In this document: positions 35,638 to 49,187 of the stretch, piece by piece
How positions within the stretch are numbered: position 1 is the stretch's first letter
How the letters are laid out: the number at the start of each line of letters is the position of its first letter
The notes under the pieces: generated by a model
The model's database searches: none
What the model was told of the DNA's origin: nothing
What the model saw: only the letters and a program-made list of their open reading frames with translations
Position numbers and translations under genes: made by a program
Source of the DNA: Sorex araneus
Taxonomy: Eukaryota; Chordata; Mammalia; Eulipotyphla; Soricidae
Reading direction: 5' to 3'
Assembly: GCF_027595985.1 (NCBI RefSeq)
Contig: NC_073302.1
Location: 12,073,811 to 12,137,810, forward strand
DNA length: 64,000 nucleotides

Positions 35638-36553
35638 CTGCGGGGAAAGGCAGCGGAGCACTGGTGAGTGAGTCCCTCCCACAGCCCACCTGCCCCCCAG
35701 TAACAGTAGGTACAGAGCACCTGTGTGTGTGCCCACAAACTATCCCTGGTACTGCACGGTCCCCTGAGCACTGTTGGGAGCACCCTCTGAGCACCGAGCC
35801 CCCAAGCAAGGCTGAGTGCGGTCCCAAAAAGCAACCAAACAGAACAGTAAGAAAACCGGCGGGTTTGAATAACTGAGTGACAGTGCTGTAGCAGCTGAGC
35901 CAGCAGGTGGCGTCCTAGTTCATCTCATGAACCGGCCTGGGCTCTTTCGTGCTTTTAACATTCTGGAGTCACGGGTGTGCTTTCTGTTAACCCTGGGGAC
36001 GTGTGACTTTGTAATCAGAACTAACATCGTGCGGTTTGCTGCCGAGGCGATGGCATCTGAGCCCTGCTTCGCTCTCTAACCACAAACGAGTGGAGGGTGC
36101 GTCGGGCGCTAAGCGGCCCCTTCTCCCGGAACTCGGCCGCGGGTTCCCGCGCCCACGATCAGCCTCGTTCGGACTTAAAATCCGAAGGAGGAAAAAAATC
36201 CACCAAAATCCAGCCACACCCCCACTGCCACAGCATCTTCCGGACACACTGGGCCCGCACCTTTCTCTATGCAGTTCCAGAAGCCCTGCAGAGTGGACCG
36301 CACTGCCTGAGCGCCCCGGCAGACGAGGACACTGAGACCTGAGGAGGGGTCAGTGCTGCCCACAGCCCCGCCTGAACACGGCGCAGCTGCATCCTCTCCT
36401 CTCCGTGCAGGAGGACAAAGGGAGACGCATGTCCCCCGTCTGCTGTGGGACCCGGCCCACTGGGCCCCCAGCTCCCGTGGAAGAGCTCGACACAGGCCCC
36501 ACAGCCCGTGAGAACACTGGCCCGCCCACCCGCAGGGACAGCGCCGGGCTCAC
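35638..36553 (-). other. GSN: GSN intron 6 (0.9 kb)
   Basis: A partial SINE 3' half lies at about 35725-35850 (CCCCTGAGCACTG and its tail). The rest is unique-looking. Confidence 0.8.
35725..35850 (+). mobile_element. SINE 3' half in GSN intron 6
   Basis: Only the 3' half is clear: CGGTCCCCTGAGCACTGTTG to GTGCGGTCCCAAAAAGC. Confidence 0.6.
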
Positions 36554-36643
36554 CTTGTAGAGCTTGGCCAGCTTGCGGTTGCTCGCGTCCGCCTGGACGT
36601 CATCGCTGGTGCCTGGGGGCAGAGTGGGCTTCGGGCCCAGCAC
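36554..36643 (-). CDS. GSN: Gelsolin exon 6: domain 2-3 linker
   Basis: 90 nt, 30 codons, phase 0. It reads [20 protein letters not shown] then [10 protein letters not shown]. It is a proline- and acid-rich linker joined to the first helix of domain 3. Human has AGTEDTAKED in the acidic part, so this stretch varies. Confidence 0.96.
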
Positions 36644-37734
36644 CTGCGGGAGAGGCAGGAAGGGTGGCTGGGAGTTGGCTGTGGCCTTCACCCTTCACAG
36701 GTAGGGGGCCCGGACCCCAGTGGGGCTCCCGGTCCAGGCAAGACAAGGACCATACACATGCGCACGCACACATGCACGCACACTCAAGTACACACATACA
36801 ACACACATTTATGTACACATGCATGCACACCTGCAGGCACACATGTATGTACAAGTATACTCACAGGCATACATGTAGGTACATACACGTAGATACACAT
36901 ATGTACGTGTGTGCACATATGCGTGCATGCAGATATATTTACAAACACATGTGGTAACGCACAAGCATACTCACACGCATGCTCTGAGCCAGAGCCACGC
37001 TCCCTCTGAGGAGGGGGAAACACACGGAACCTGCACTCACAGGGAATCGAGGGCTCAAGTAGGTTCTGCACACAGACCCGGGGGGCAGGGGGCTGAGGGG
37101 GCCCAGAGGGATCTGCACACAGCCCCGGGGGGCTGCAGAGCTGTTTTCACACCTCCTTTCTGGGCTCCCACAGCCACTGTCCCCCTCATCCCCATCACCA
37201 CCGCTGCCCCAGATCAAGTCAAATTGGTGGCCGGGCTCCTCTCCTGAGAACCACCTGCTGTTGATCAAAAAACTGGAACCTGTCCACCTCCATTCCTGCC
37301 CCCAGAGCAGCAGGAGCCAAGTCGCACGGAGCAGAGTTCCTGATCTCCTCCTTTTCCCAGGGACTTGACCTCTATTGCTATGTGCTCAAAGCACAGTGGC
37401 TGGCAGTGCCACCAAGGGCTTGACTAAGAGGGCAGAGAAGAGCCGAGATGGTCGGCAGAGGAAAGGGGGCAGTTTCCGGTCAGCCTGTAGCCAGCTCCTG
37501 CACCAGGCTTGCCCTCGGGAGATGCTAGGATGCTCGTCCTCAGCTCGGTGGCACGCCCAGCCCCAGCCCCATCTGGACCAGATCCTGCGACCCTAGCACC
37601 CCCGCCCCCCCAAGTCTGAGAGGTGTCAGGGTGCGGCTCCTTCCCACTTCCTCCAAAGCCCCAGCTTGGTGCGCACCCCAAGCCCCCGGGGAAGGCCCTG
37701 AGCGCCCGCCCGCCCCGGGGTGTGGCCTCCATAC
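36644..37734 (-). other. GSN: GSN intron 5 (1.1 kb)
   Basis: It contains a CA/ACATGC-type microsatellite (36747-36990). No SINE was recognised. The donor CAG|GTATGG is acceptable. Confidence 0.83.
36747..36990. repeat. CA / ACATGC microsatellite in GSN intron 5
   Basis: Imperfect ACACATGCACGCACACATG-like repeats. Confidence 0.92.
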
Positions 37735-38960
<1,226 letters not shown>

Positions 38961-39879
38961 ACCCTCTCTGCCACCAAACCCCGCAGAGTGAGGCCAAGCC
39001 TGCTTCTGCTGGGGTGGGGTGACAGCAGAGGGTGCGCACAGCCCTCTGCTGGGGGGGTGTGCAGTACGGATGCGTCAGGCAGGGGAGGAGGCCCAGAAGC
39101 CGGAGCAGACATGCACCAGGCCCCCCCATGTGCCATCATGCATTAGGCCCCATATTTGGTCGTCGGCATAATCTATTGGCTTTGCGAGCACCCCTGGAGA
39201 TGCACACACACCACTACCACCACCAAAGAGACGCAAACTGAGAATAAGCACCCACGGGCCGGGCTTTTAGTCTTCTGGGGGACGCCCCACTACAGGGCAG
39301 TGGGGACTCAGATCTCACCCGGGTTCTCACTGCTGATATTGACCAGTGGCAATGAAGCCATGGGGCCTCAAACCCGGGTGGGAATGAAGCGGTAAGAGCC
39401 ACCTCCTGGTTTCTCTCTGCCAAGCTCACTAAGTTTCACTCCGGGAGGCAGAAAGCGGCAAAGCGGTGCCGGAGAATGGGGTTGGGGCTCCCCCTGATGG
39501 TCACTCTTGGTACGTGCCTGAGCAGGGACCGGCGGGAGGTTCGCAGAAAGTTCCTTTGCTCCGAGCCTGCTTTCAGGGCACATGTGCTGGGGGCCGGGTG
39601 GGGAGGGCAGCCGGGCACTGTGAAGCCCTACTTGGCACTGACCACAGAGGCTGCCACTTACTAAGTTTGTGCCGGGGTGAGGGCACCGGCTTGACGGACA
39701 AGCAAAAGAAGCCCTGGGGGCAGAGACTATCAACCCCACTGTGGGTAAGGAAACTGCGGGCTAAAGGCGCTCAGCCCGCGCGCAGTGCTCGCCTAGGTCT
39801 CCCAGCCCGGGACTCCCGAGCGTCCGCAGGAGGCTCCGGCCTCACTCCGCTGGAGGCCGAGCCGGTGGGTCTGGAAAGC

Positions 39880-39970
39880 TGCTTCCAAAGGGCTGCAGCA
39901 ATAGGACAGCGGGAAGGGCGCTTCCCTCACCCGCAGGCGACCTGAGCATTTCCAGGTATGGCCCCCAAAC
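39880..39970 (+). mobile_element. Short SINE fragment
   Basis: AAAGGGCTGCAGCAATAGGA head with an internal deletion, then GGCCCCCAAACC. Confidence 0.6.
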
Positions 39971-40000
39971 CACCCCCCCAAATAAAATAAAATAAATTGG

Positions 40001-40165
40001 GGGCTGGAGAGATAGCACAGCGGGTAGGGCGTTTGCCTTGCACGCGGCCGACCCGGGTTCAAATCCCAGCATCCCATATGGTCCCCTGAGCACCGCCAGG
40101 GGTAATTCCTGAGTGCAGAGCCAGGAGTCACCCCTGTGCATCGCCAGGTGTGACCCAAAAAGCAA
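40001..40165 (+). mobile_element. Short SINE, near consensus
   Basis: GGGGCTGGAGAGATAGCACA to GTGTGACCCAAAAAGC, with an AAT-repeat tail (40168-40200). Confidence 0.95.
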
Positions 40166-40196
<31 letters not shown>

Positions 40197-40467
40197 AATT
40201 AAAAAAAATAAATTGCTAGACAGGCACTTATGTCTCAGAGATGAAGACAAGGGAAGATGTGGGGAGAGAGAAACGGTTTGCTTTTTTTTTTTTTTTTTTA
40301 AATAAAAGTTTGCATGCCTTTTACTTTGCTTGTTGAAAGTTAAAGCGTTGGGTGCTGGGGCCAGCTGGTGGTGCACACGTCTCTCACTGTGTCCCGCCCT
40401 GGGTGCAGTCCCAAGGAACACACACGTGCGCATGTGACAAATAAGAGCCGTTTGAAACCAGGCTCAG

Positions 40468-40622
40468 GGCCGAGGAGATAGTGCAGTGGGTGGGGCGCTT
40501 GACCTGCGTGTGGTCACGTGGTCAGCCTGGAGTCAGTCTACGGCATCCCACAAGGTCTCCATAGCCCCCCTTCCCGGAATAAGGAGGGAGCCTCGAGCAC
40601 TGCCAGGCGTGGCCCCTTCCTC
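40468..40622 (+). mobile_element. Short SINE, diverged
   Basis: GGCCGAGGAGATAGTGCAGT head and GAGCACTGCCAGGCGTGGC tail. Confidence 0.75.
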
Positions 40623-40839
40623 AAAAGGAAGCATGCGTTATATCATACATTTCAGTTTCAATACACTTAGAAAATGATAGAATACGCGATTTCTAACAAT
40701 TCTGGCCACGTATCTCCTGATCACTGAACCTCGCTCCTCTAACCAATCTCTTTAGACTTGGGAAGAGTAGTGAACAGAAAAATAAAAGCATATTGGGAGC
40801 TGGAAGGGAAGGAGGTGGATTTTAAAAAAGAACTATTTT

Positions 40840-41025
40840 GGGGGGCTAGAGTGATAGTACAGCAGGCAGGGCATTTGCCTTGCGTGCGGTCAACTTGGGT
40901 TTGATTCCCAGCATCCCATATGGTCCCTTGAGCACCGCCAGGGGTAATTGCTGGGTGCAAAGGCAGGAGTAAACCTTGTGCATCGCCAGTTGTGACCTCC
41001 CCCGCCCCGACCCCCGCCAAAAAAG
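40840..41025 (+). mobile_element. Short SINE
   Basis: GGGGCTAGAGTGATAGTACA head, CATCCCATATGGTCCC middle and CATCGCCAGTTGTGACC end. Confidence 0.9.
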
Positions 41026-41351
41026 AAACTATTTTTGCCATGTTACTACAATCTTAGGATTGACTGAGTTTTCTGTGTTTGAATCATTTGGAAAGTAGAA
41101 AGTAGTAAATGATTTGGACAAAATATAGTGAGGTAAATTACTTTTTAAAAACTTTCCAAATTAACACTACAGTTTATATATGTAACCTATATATAGTTCT
41201 ATACCCTATATTATATATATATACAAGCATAATATATAAAGAAAATAATAATTGCCATGTGTTGTATACCTCCCAGAATAAAAATTTTACTGAAACCTGT
41301 ATAGCTAAGCTCCTGACATATGACAATGAGCTGGTACTATTCTTCTCAGGT

Positions 41352-41587
41352 AGCACTGAGGCACTGTCACCCCATTGTTCATCGATTTGCTCAAGCAGGC
41401 ACCAGTAACGTCTCCATTGTGAGACTTGCTACTGTTTCTGGCATATCGAGTACGCCACCAGACTCTCCCCTGTGGGCGGGATACTCTCAGTCCCTTGCCA
41501 GGCTCTCCGAGAGGAACAGAGGAATCGAACCCGGGTTGGCCACGTGCAAGAAAAACGTCCTACCCACTGTGCTATTGCTCCAGCCCA
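41352..41587 (-). mobile_element. Long-tailed SINE
   Basis: An antisense copy: GTTCATCGATTTGCTCAAGC, TAACGTCTCCATTGTGAG and GCTATTGCTCCAGCCC. Confidence 0.92.
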
Positions 41588-43744
41588 TTCTTCTAGGTGG
41601 TGAAAACAAATCTATAAAAACTTAAAGTTTCCCCTTTAAAAAAAATAGGAACCACGCTCTGGCCAAGTGCCAGGGTTGCACCCAGCAGTGCCAGGTGGGG
41701 GGGCATGGGGGGGCAGAGGGTCAAACTCACACATGCCCAGCCAGCTACATGATCGGCCACTTGTGCCAAAGTCCCTTTAAAAAAAAAAAGTGAAACTTGA
41801 TAAAACAAAGTAAAATGCATAGATTAGGGATGGTCCCCTCCAGCCTCGAAATTTGGGGGGGTTCCTTATCTGAGAAATGGGAGGAAGAATAGGAAGGTCT
41901 GGGGGTCTCTGGGGGATCTTAGATCAGGCACTGCCTGCCTGGACTCAGAGCGGCCCCTGGGTCTCAGGGTCCTTCCTGGGGGTCAGGATGAAGGGGTGCA
42001 GGAGGGGAGGAGGAGTGGGGAGGGATGGAACCACAGAGTCAGTGCAGTGACTCTGAAGGATGTGGGAGTCTCAGGACCTGTCCGGCCAGGTTCCGGGCAG
42101 CCCTTGTTGGGGGTTCCAGGACCCTGCTGGCCTCCTCACACCCGCCAGGGGCAGCCCGGGTCCTGCCCAGGAGCCCTGCTCCTTGGGTTTCTATCACTAA
42201 TGAGGCCCTGGGCAGAGCCTGCCAAGGTCAGGAGCAGCCAGCGCCTTTCAGAGGGTGCACACCAGGCCAGCATCTTCGGGATGGAAGCCCCCAGTCGGAG
42301 CCCAGCGTGACACCCGGCCCCTGTGCATTCCTCAGAGAACAGAGACATCCTGGAACAATCCCCGCCACTCAGGGCCGTCTTGGCAAACACACAGATGCCG
42401 AGGCCCCAGCTGAACTCCCTCAGACCCACCAGACGGTCGCCCTGGGTCCTCTCTGTGCTGTCCCGGGTTCAAATCCTGACTCTGTCACCACCGGCTGTGC
42501 CCCGGTCCACACAGCAGTAAGCAGCCCCCGAGGCCACAGGGCGGGATAAATGTTTGTTGCGTGGATGATGGATGGGGATTGGGCGCACGTCCCAAGAGAC
42601 AGATCACTCCGGAGCAGTGCTCGGGGGTGTTTGGGGCCGGGCTCTGTGCCCTGCGGACTGGCAGGCAGGGGCGCTGCACAGGCTGCAGGAAACGCGCCAC
42701 CCAGCAGGGAGGCAGGCTGAGGCCCAGTTCAGGACACACCCAGCTCTTTGTTCTCCCTCTCTGGCTCTTCCTCATCACCCGCCAGCCTGTGTGGGCTTCT
42801 CCTGAGCAGGTTCACTGGCTCAGAGAGGGACGATGGTATATCCAAGGTCACACAGCACGTCGGCAGCCCAGACGGCTGGACCCCTGTTCTATTCTAGGAC
42901 AGACTGCGGCCCTGAGAGGCAGGTGAGTGCCATGGAAAGAGCGCAGAGTCAGAATCTAGATCCTGGTCCCAGCTCTAGGCTGAACTGGCCGTGGTGTAAC
43001 CCCAGGTTGCTTAACCTCTCTGTGCCTCCATATCCCCTCCCGAGTGACCCCTCCTCCTCAGGGCCAATCAGGATCCTGGGACGGCAGAGCCCTCCCCGGG
43101 GAACCCAGCCCTTCCCTAAATCCTCTCCCCAGGCCTGAAGGGCAGGTCCGACGGGCTCTTCGGTAACCAGAGCGCAACGAGATGCTTAGGGGGCCCAGGC
43201 TGCTTCCAGAAGTCTCCAGCTGGCCTCTGCTCACCCAGGGGAGAGCGCTGGACTGGCCCAGACGCTTAGAGTTCAAGTTCAGGGAGGTATTTGTGAATAG
43301 GAAGAAGAACGCAATCAAGGGGACATTTTAAATACCTGATCAGTCCTCCAGGGGGCCTTAATGAGGCCCTGGTTAACCCGTCAGAGTCTACACTAACATG
43401 ATGAGAAAGTTACAGTGAGCTGCAATCAACCCTTTTCCTATTCTCAGCACAGTCCTTTCATCGTGCAGAATTCCTAAGCTCACCAGGAAAGTATTCACAT
43501 GGCCAGCGTTAACTCTAGAGTTCTCAACCTTTTTTTTTTTTTTCCCCAGAGTTTTCAAAATTCTGCACCAAATTTCTTTGCCGCGGGAAACATCAGACTC
43601 CCTGCCTCAACTGCAATGGAGGGCAACTGCTCCTGGAACAAAAACATCTCTGTAGCCACCTGATGCATGGCTTGAACATTGGAATTTGTAATTAATTGGT
43701 AACAATGTGTATGATGATTTGAACGGAATACTGTCCTATTTGAT

Positions 43745-43992
43745 CACTGTATCACTATCACCCCGTTGCTCATCGATTTGCTAGAGTGGGCACCAGTAAC
43801 GTCTCCATTGTGAGACTTGTTGTGACTGGTTTTGACATATCGAATACGCCACGAGGAGCTTGCCAGGCTCTGCCGTGCAGGCGGGATACTCTCGGTAGCT
43901 TGCCGGGCTCTCCGAGAGGGATGGAGGAATCGAACTTGGGTCAGCCGCATGCAAGGCAAATGCCCTACCCGCTGTGCTATTGCTCCAGCCCA
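43745..43992 (-). mobile_element. Long-tailed SINE
   Basis: A complete antisense copy flanked by an 11-bp duplication, TCCTATTTGAT, at 43734-43744 and 43993-44003. Confidence 0.95.
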
Positions 43993-44462
43993 TCCTATTT
44001 GATAACCTAAGAAATTATTTTAAAAAAAAAACACAAAAAGAAACCACCTTCCCTCATGCCAGGGTCTTCTCTCTCTGTCTCTGTCTGTCTCACCCTTTCT
44101 AGCTGAGCAGCAGTGGGGGGAACACCCCAAGCTCCACATGGCGGGGAAGAAGGACACCCCTGCAGCCTCGCTAACCCAGAGACCAGGAGCAGGAGAAGGC
44201 CCCGAGGCGTGGGCAAGTGGGAAAGCTGCGTTGGCAGCCACGGCACCGTCCTCGCTGCTGGAGTGAGGAAGGCGGCATGAATGACGGGGATGGTCTTCTC
44301 TCTGGTTTAAGACCAGAACCCCAAACACTCTCTTCAGAAAAGATACGTGGCTTGCTCTTCAAGCCCACGTTCTTCCTGGAACACAGACCTCACTTGCGTA
44401 TCTCCGTGTCTCTGTTTCCCCCGGTCTGGGGAAGCTCATGTTCTCCTGAATCTGTCCTTCCT

Positions 44463-44592
<130 letters not shown>

Positions 44593-44595
44593 CCT

Positions 44596-44757
44596 TCTTT
44601 CGTCACACCTGGTGATGCACAGGGGTTACTCCTGGCTCTGCACTCAGGAATTACTCCTGGTGGTGCTCAGGGGACCATATGGGATGCTGGGAATCGAACC
44701 CGGTTGGCCGTGTGCAAGGCAAATGCCCTCCCCGTTGTGCTATCGCTCTAGCCCCTC
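44596..44757 (-). mobile_element. Short SINE with CTTT-expanded tail
   Basis: CGTCACACCTGGTGATGCAC to TATCGCTCTAGCCCC. The tail is replaced by the CTTT array at 44463-44592. Confidence 0.92.
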
Positions 44758-44814
44758 TCATGTCTTTCTTAAGTCAGTTTCAATAAACATTATCATACTT
44801 CTCTTAAAAAAAAT

Positions 44815-44968
44815 AGGAAAGGAAGGCATTGTCACTCCTCTGTTCATTGCAGCATTAGTCACAATGGCCCAAATCTGGCAACAGCCAAGTGTCCAGGGAC
44901 AGAGTGGCTAAAGGAACAAGGGTTCCCCTACACAGTGGAATACTACTCGGCTGTCAGGAAAACGGTGA
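44815..44968 (+). mobile_element. L1 ORF2 end / 3' UTR, first half (interrupted)
   Basis: CATTAGTCACAATGGCCCAA, CAACAGCCAAGTGTCCA and GGAATACTACTCGGCTGTC form the well-known L1 3' block. It continues after a SINE at 45190. Confidence 0.8.
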
Positions 44969-44970
44969 GG

Positions 44971-45183
44971 GGCTGGAGCGACAGCACAGCAGGTAGGGTG
45001 TTTTCCTTGCACGCGACCAACCCAGGTCAGCCGCGTGGAAGGCAAACGCTCTACCCAGTTCAATTCCCAGCATCCCATATGGTCTCCCCAGCACAGCCAG
45101 GGGGTAATTCCTGAGTGCAGAGCCAGGAGGAACCCCTGTGTATCACTGGGTGTGACCCAAAAGCCAAAAAAGAAAAGAAAAGA
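44971..45183 (+). mobile_element. Short SINE nested in an L1 end
   Basis: GGGGCTGGAGCGACAGCACA to GTGTGACCCAAAAGCC. Its middle carries an inserted copy of the head region in the other orientation (GTCAGCCGCGTGGAAGGCAA), an unusual internal rearrangement. Confidence 0.88.
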
Positions 45184-45189
45184 GAAGAA

Positions 45190-45495
45190 AAATGGTGAAG
45201 TCAGGCAATTTGCTGCTGGGGGAGAGAGCCGGAGAGCATCATGTTCAGGGAAATGAGTCAGAAGGAGAGGGACGGGCACAACCATCTCGCTCACAGGCGG
45301 GATATACAAAAACAAAGTGGGCACAAGTGGCCAAAGGCAACACAGCACGGGAACTGGCCTTCAGAATGGAGCTCTCGGTGGAGGATAGGGTGGGAGGGTG
45401 AGATGAAGGGGGAGGGGGTCCGAGCTGGTGGGGGTGTGGTGTTGGAGCACTGTGTGCGTGAACCCCTATCATTAACAATATTGTAAATCTCAGCG
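45190..45495 (+). mobile_element. L1 3' UTR, second half (interrupted)
   Basis: GAGCATCATGTTCAGGGAAA through AACAATATTGTAAATCTCAG continues the fragment that ends at 44968. Together they form one LINE 3' end split by a younger SINE. Confidence 0.78.
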
Positions 45496-45514
45496 CCGCG
45501 AGTTGTTCTGTTTC

Positions 45515-45670
45515 ATTTTGGAGCCGCACCCAGCGATGCTCAGGGGTTACTCCTGGCTCTGCGTTCAAGAATTACTCCTGGTGGTGTTCTGGGGTGGCTC
45601 AGAGAGTCGAACCCAGGTCAGCCGCCTGCAAGACGAGCACCCTACCCACTGCACTATCTCTCTGGCCCCC
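45515..45670 (-). mobile_element. Short SINE, truncated
   Basis: GGAGCCGCACCCAGCGATGC to CACTATCTCTCTGGCCCC, with part of the middle missing. Confidence 0.85.
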
Positions 45671-45763
45671 TGCCTAAAACTTTGAAACGTTTTTAAAAGG
45701 AAACAAAAGAAGGAGACAGAAACCAGAGGCTCCTCGAGGTTATGTGACGCGTCCAAGTTCTCA

Positions 45764-46567
<804 letters not shown>

Positions 46568-46772
46568 CCAGCCAGTAGTGAAGGTCATACTGCAGGGCCC
46601 CGTTCCGCAGCTGCACCGTCTTCAGGATCACGTAGGCGTCCCCCGTGAAAAACTCGCCGTAGAGGTTGGTGGGCACGGGCACCAGGTCGAACTTCTCCAC
46701 GCGCCAGACCTGCAGGCCGGGCTCCTTGCCCGCCTTGAGGAACTCGGGGTGCTCCACCACCATACTGCTGGG
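46568..46772 (-). CDS. GSN: Gelsolin exon 2: start of domain 1, contains the cytosolic initiator Met
   Basis: 205 nt, entering in phase 0 after acceptor CTTGCAG and leaving with one base. It reads [20 protein letters not shown], then [20 protein letters not shown], then [20 protein letters not shown]. The ATG at 46761-46763 (AGT ATG G, A at -3) is the start of the cytosolic form and is Met49 of the secreted precursor. Compared with human, the VPEAR residues before this point are missing, which shortens the plasma extension. Confidence 0.97.
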
Positions 46773-47926
46773 CTGCAAGAGAGCGGGCAGGGCGTGAGCA
46801 GGGGCAGAAGCCCCCCCAGGGAGGGACCCCAGCCACGGGGACGGGGGCCTCCGGCATCGAGAGGCTCTCGCTAGTGCCTCAGACTCATGCTACGTCGACT
46901 CCCTTCCTGCCCCTTCCTCTAGTCCTTGGCCAGCAACTCGCTCCTGCTCTCCCGGAGACGTGGGGGGTCGGGGGTGGGTGGGAAGGCTTCACACACACCC
47001 CCCTTTCCCTTCTTCATGCCAGTGGGATGGGACAATGGGGACACAGAGAGGTGATGTGATTCTGCTAGGGACTCCCCAGCTAGGAGATGGCATAGCCGGA
47101 ATTACTCCAGGACCCAAGCGCATAGGCCGGGGGTCATGGGAAGCCCCCCCATCACAGGGCAGTGATAAATTTGGGGCATTCCAATGGACGCAGCTTCCCC
47201 AGGGGGCTCTCGGGATGCTAACGGCCCTCAGGGAGGCCTGCGTCCAAGCCCACACGGTGGAGGAAAGCAGGTCCCCAGAGGCCAGGAGGCTGGTCCAAGG
47301 TCACACTCCGCTGCTTTTCGTCCTTGGACCTGGGGTGTCTTCTCAGCCCAACTGCTGACCACCCAGAAGAACAGGGATGACGACCGAGCCCAAGTGGCCT
47401 CCTTCGCTGCCTGCCTCCTCCCTCCTGCCCCAGTCCCCCAGCATCCCATCCCCCCAAATTCCGTTTCCTGGAAAAGCCAAGGAGGGGGCGGCCAGGCTCT
47501 GCAGGAGCCTGGAGGGGAGACGGTTAGGCTGTCGGTCAGGCATGCGCTGGGGCTAAGACAAGGGACCCGGGAGGGCAGTTAGCTGGATCCGGGAGAAACA
47601 GGCAGTCGGCTCCTCGGTAGCAGAGGGGGCAGAAGCCAGACGGGAGGACGCAGGTAGCAGGTGTGAGAGACTGGACGGCGGCGGCCGGACCCGCGAGAGA
47701 GACCGCGGGATGCATCGGGAACGGACGGAGCAAGCTGACGCAGGGGAGGGGAAATTAAGGGCGCGGGGGAGGGGAGACGAACCAGGGGGCAAGAAGCCGG
47801 AGGCCAAAGGGCGGAGCGCTCTGGCCCCGCGGGCGGGCGAGGTTAGCCTGGAAGGTGCGGGGCAGGCGGGGTCCGAGGCGCCCACCCTCTTCCACCGGAG
47901 CCCCGGAAGCAGCGCGGGATACTTAC
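46773..47926 (-). other. GSN: GSN intron downstream of the alternative 5' exons
   Basis: 1.15 kb without recognised repeats. The half near 47.6-47.9 kb is CpG-rich and belongs to the island that spans both 5' exons. Open frames in it are GC-driven. Confidence 0.8.
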
Positions 47927-47950
47927 AAAGCAACAAAACAGTTTTTCCAT
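47927..47950 (-). CDS. GSN: Alternative GSN first coding exon (gelsolin-3-type N-terminus)
   Basis: On the - strand an ATG in good context (AGAATGG) opens eight codons, MEKLFCCF, followed at once by a strong donor, TTT|GTAAGT. Spliced in phase 0 to exon 2 it gives [19 protein letters not shown]. This matches, from memory, the 11-residue N-terminal extension of the gelsolin-3 isoform described in oligodendrocytes (MEKLFCCF-PNS in human). It lies 93 bases downstream of the secreted exon and has no signal peptide, so the product is cytosolic. Only sequence evidence supports it here; the frame is too short for routine ORF finding. Confidence 0.8.
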
Positions 47951-48042
47951 TCTAGACCTGAATTACTCCCCTTTTCCTAGCGCTGTATCTGCAAGAACTT
48001 ACACAATAAGAGAGTTACTCCGGGAGCCCCCCGGACACTCAC

Positions 48043-48177
48043 CCGCCCCTGGGGGGCCCCGCGCGCCGGGGGTGCGGCCCCGCGCGCTGTGCTGGCGGCG
48101 CGGGCGGCGGGGGGCAGCGCGCACAGGGCCAGGGCCAGCGCGCAGAGCAGCGCGGGCGCGGAGCCGTGCGGGACCAT
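48043..48177 (-). CDS. GSN: Gelsolin exon 1: signal peptide and plasma extension
   Basis: 135 nt, 45 codons, donor CGG|GTGAGT. It starts [20 protein letters not shown], a short polar start followed by a Leu/Ala core, with likely signal cleavage after PPAARA near residue 27. The remainder, STARGAAPPARGAPQGR, belongs to the plasma-specific extension. The ATG has G at -3 and G at +4. Human starts [20 protein letters not shown]. Confidence 0.95.
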
Positions 48178-48250
48178 CGCGGGGCCGGCGAGGGAGACCG
48201 GCTGGGCAGCGCAGCGTCCCGCGCCCCGACCTTAAGTAGCCGCCCGCCCA
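48178..48250 (-). promoter_or_regulatory. GSN: Probable core promoter / 5' UTR of secreted GSN
   Basis: About 70 bases upstream of the ATG. The - strand reads GGCTACTTAAGGTCGGGG, an AT-rich, TATA-like spot in an otherwise GC-only stretch. Transcription would start between it and the ATG. No transcript evidence is available here, and the start site is inferred. Confidence 0.35.
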
Positions 48251-49011
48251 GCCCCGCTGGAGCGGGGCCCGCCCCTCGGGGGAGCGCGCGCTCGGGCCAG
48301 GGCCGGGGGGAGGCCCCCCGCGGGGCCGGGAGGGGCGGGGATCTGGCCTGGATTCTGGAGACGTCGGGGATCCCAGAGGGACCGACCGACCGGACGGGGC
48401 GAGGCCGCCCCTTCACCCCGCTCCCCCGCGCGTGGAGACGGAGACCGGGCCCAAGAGCCGGCACACACAACAGGCGTTCCCGGGGCGCTACGCTGCAGGG
48501 ACGCGCACGCGAGTCTGGGGGTGCGGGGCTGCAAGGGGAGGCAGCCTCCCGAGGGCACCGCTGCGAGCCGCCTCTTCCCAGCGCTGCCTCTGCCAGCACT
48601 TTCTGCACTCCAAACCCCCCTCCCCAAGAAAATCCCAGCTGCTTGTAGTTATTGGAAACTTCCCACATGTCACTGACATGGGATAAGCCACATGGTACCT
48701 CATCACATCCTTTATGGGGGGGGAGGGGGCGGGCAGCGGGGGACTCTGGACACTCCATTCCACAGACGGGGGTGGGGTGGGGGCGCCAGGATCATAATCT
48801 GAATGCTGGCAGATCCACTCGGACAGCTCAAGGCTGCGCCCAGCTGGAGGCACCCTGGGGAAGGGAGTGGGGGAAGGGGCAGGAGGGGGGAGGCAGGCGC
48901 TGGGCAGGGTGCCAGCCTCCTGCCAAGGCTCGCTCTACTTTATCCAAGACAACCTTTTTTCCCCCTTCTATTTAAAAACGTTTGGATGGTCCCCAATTCT
49001 ATTGATCTTTC

Positions 49012-49187
49012 TCTTTTCTTTAGGTGTTGGGTCTCACCCAGCAATGTTCAGAGTCACTCCTGGCTCTGTGCTCAAGAATTATTTCTCGTGGGGCTCAGGG
49101 GACCGTACGGGATGCTCAGGATTGAACCCAGGTCAGTGGCGTGCAAGGCAAGAGCCCTACCGGCTGTATGGCCTCTCTGGCCCCTGT
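49012..49187 (-). mobile_element. Short SINE upstream of GSN
   Basis: GGGTCTCACCCAGCAATG to ATGGCCTCTCTGGCCCC. Confidence 0.87.

Larger units (their letters stand above)
47580..48560. promoter_or_regulatory. GSN: CpG island over the GSN alternative 5' exons
   Basis: CpG dinucleotides are dense across this kilobase (for example GGCGGCGGCCGG, GCGCGCCGGG and GGGGGAGCGCGCGC) and become sparse outside it. The secreted and gelsolin-3-type first exons both lie inside. The limits were judged by eye. Confidence 0.75.
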
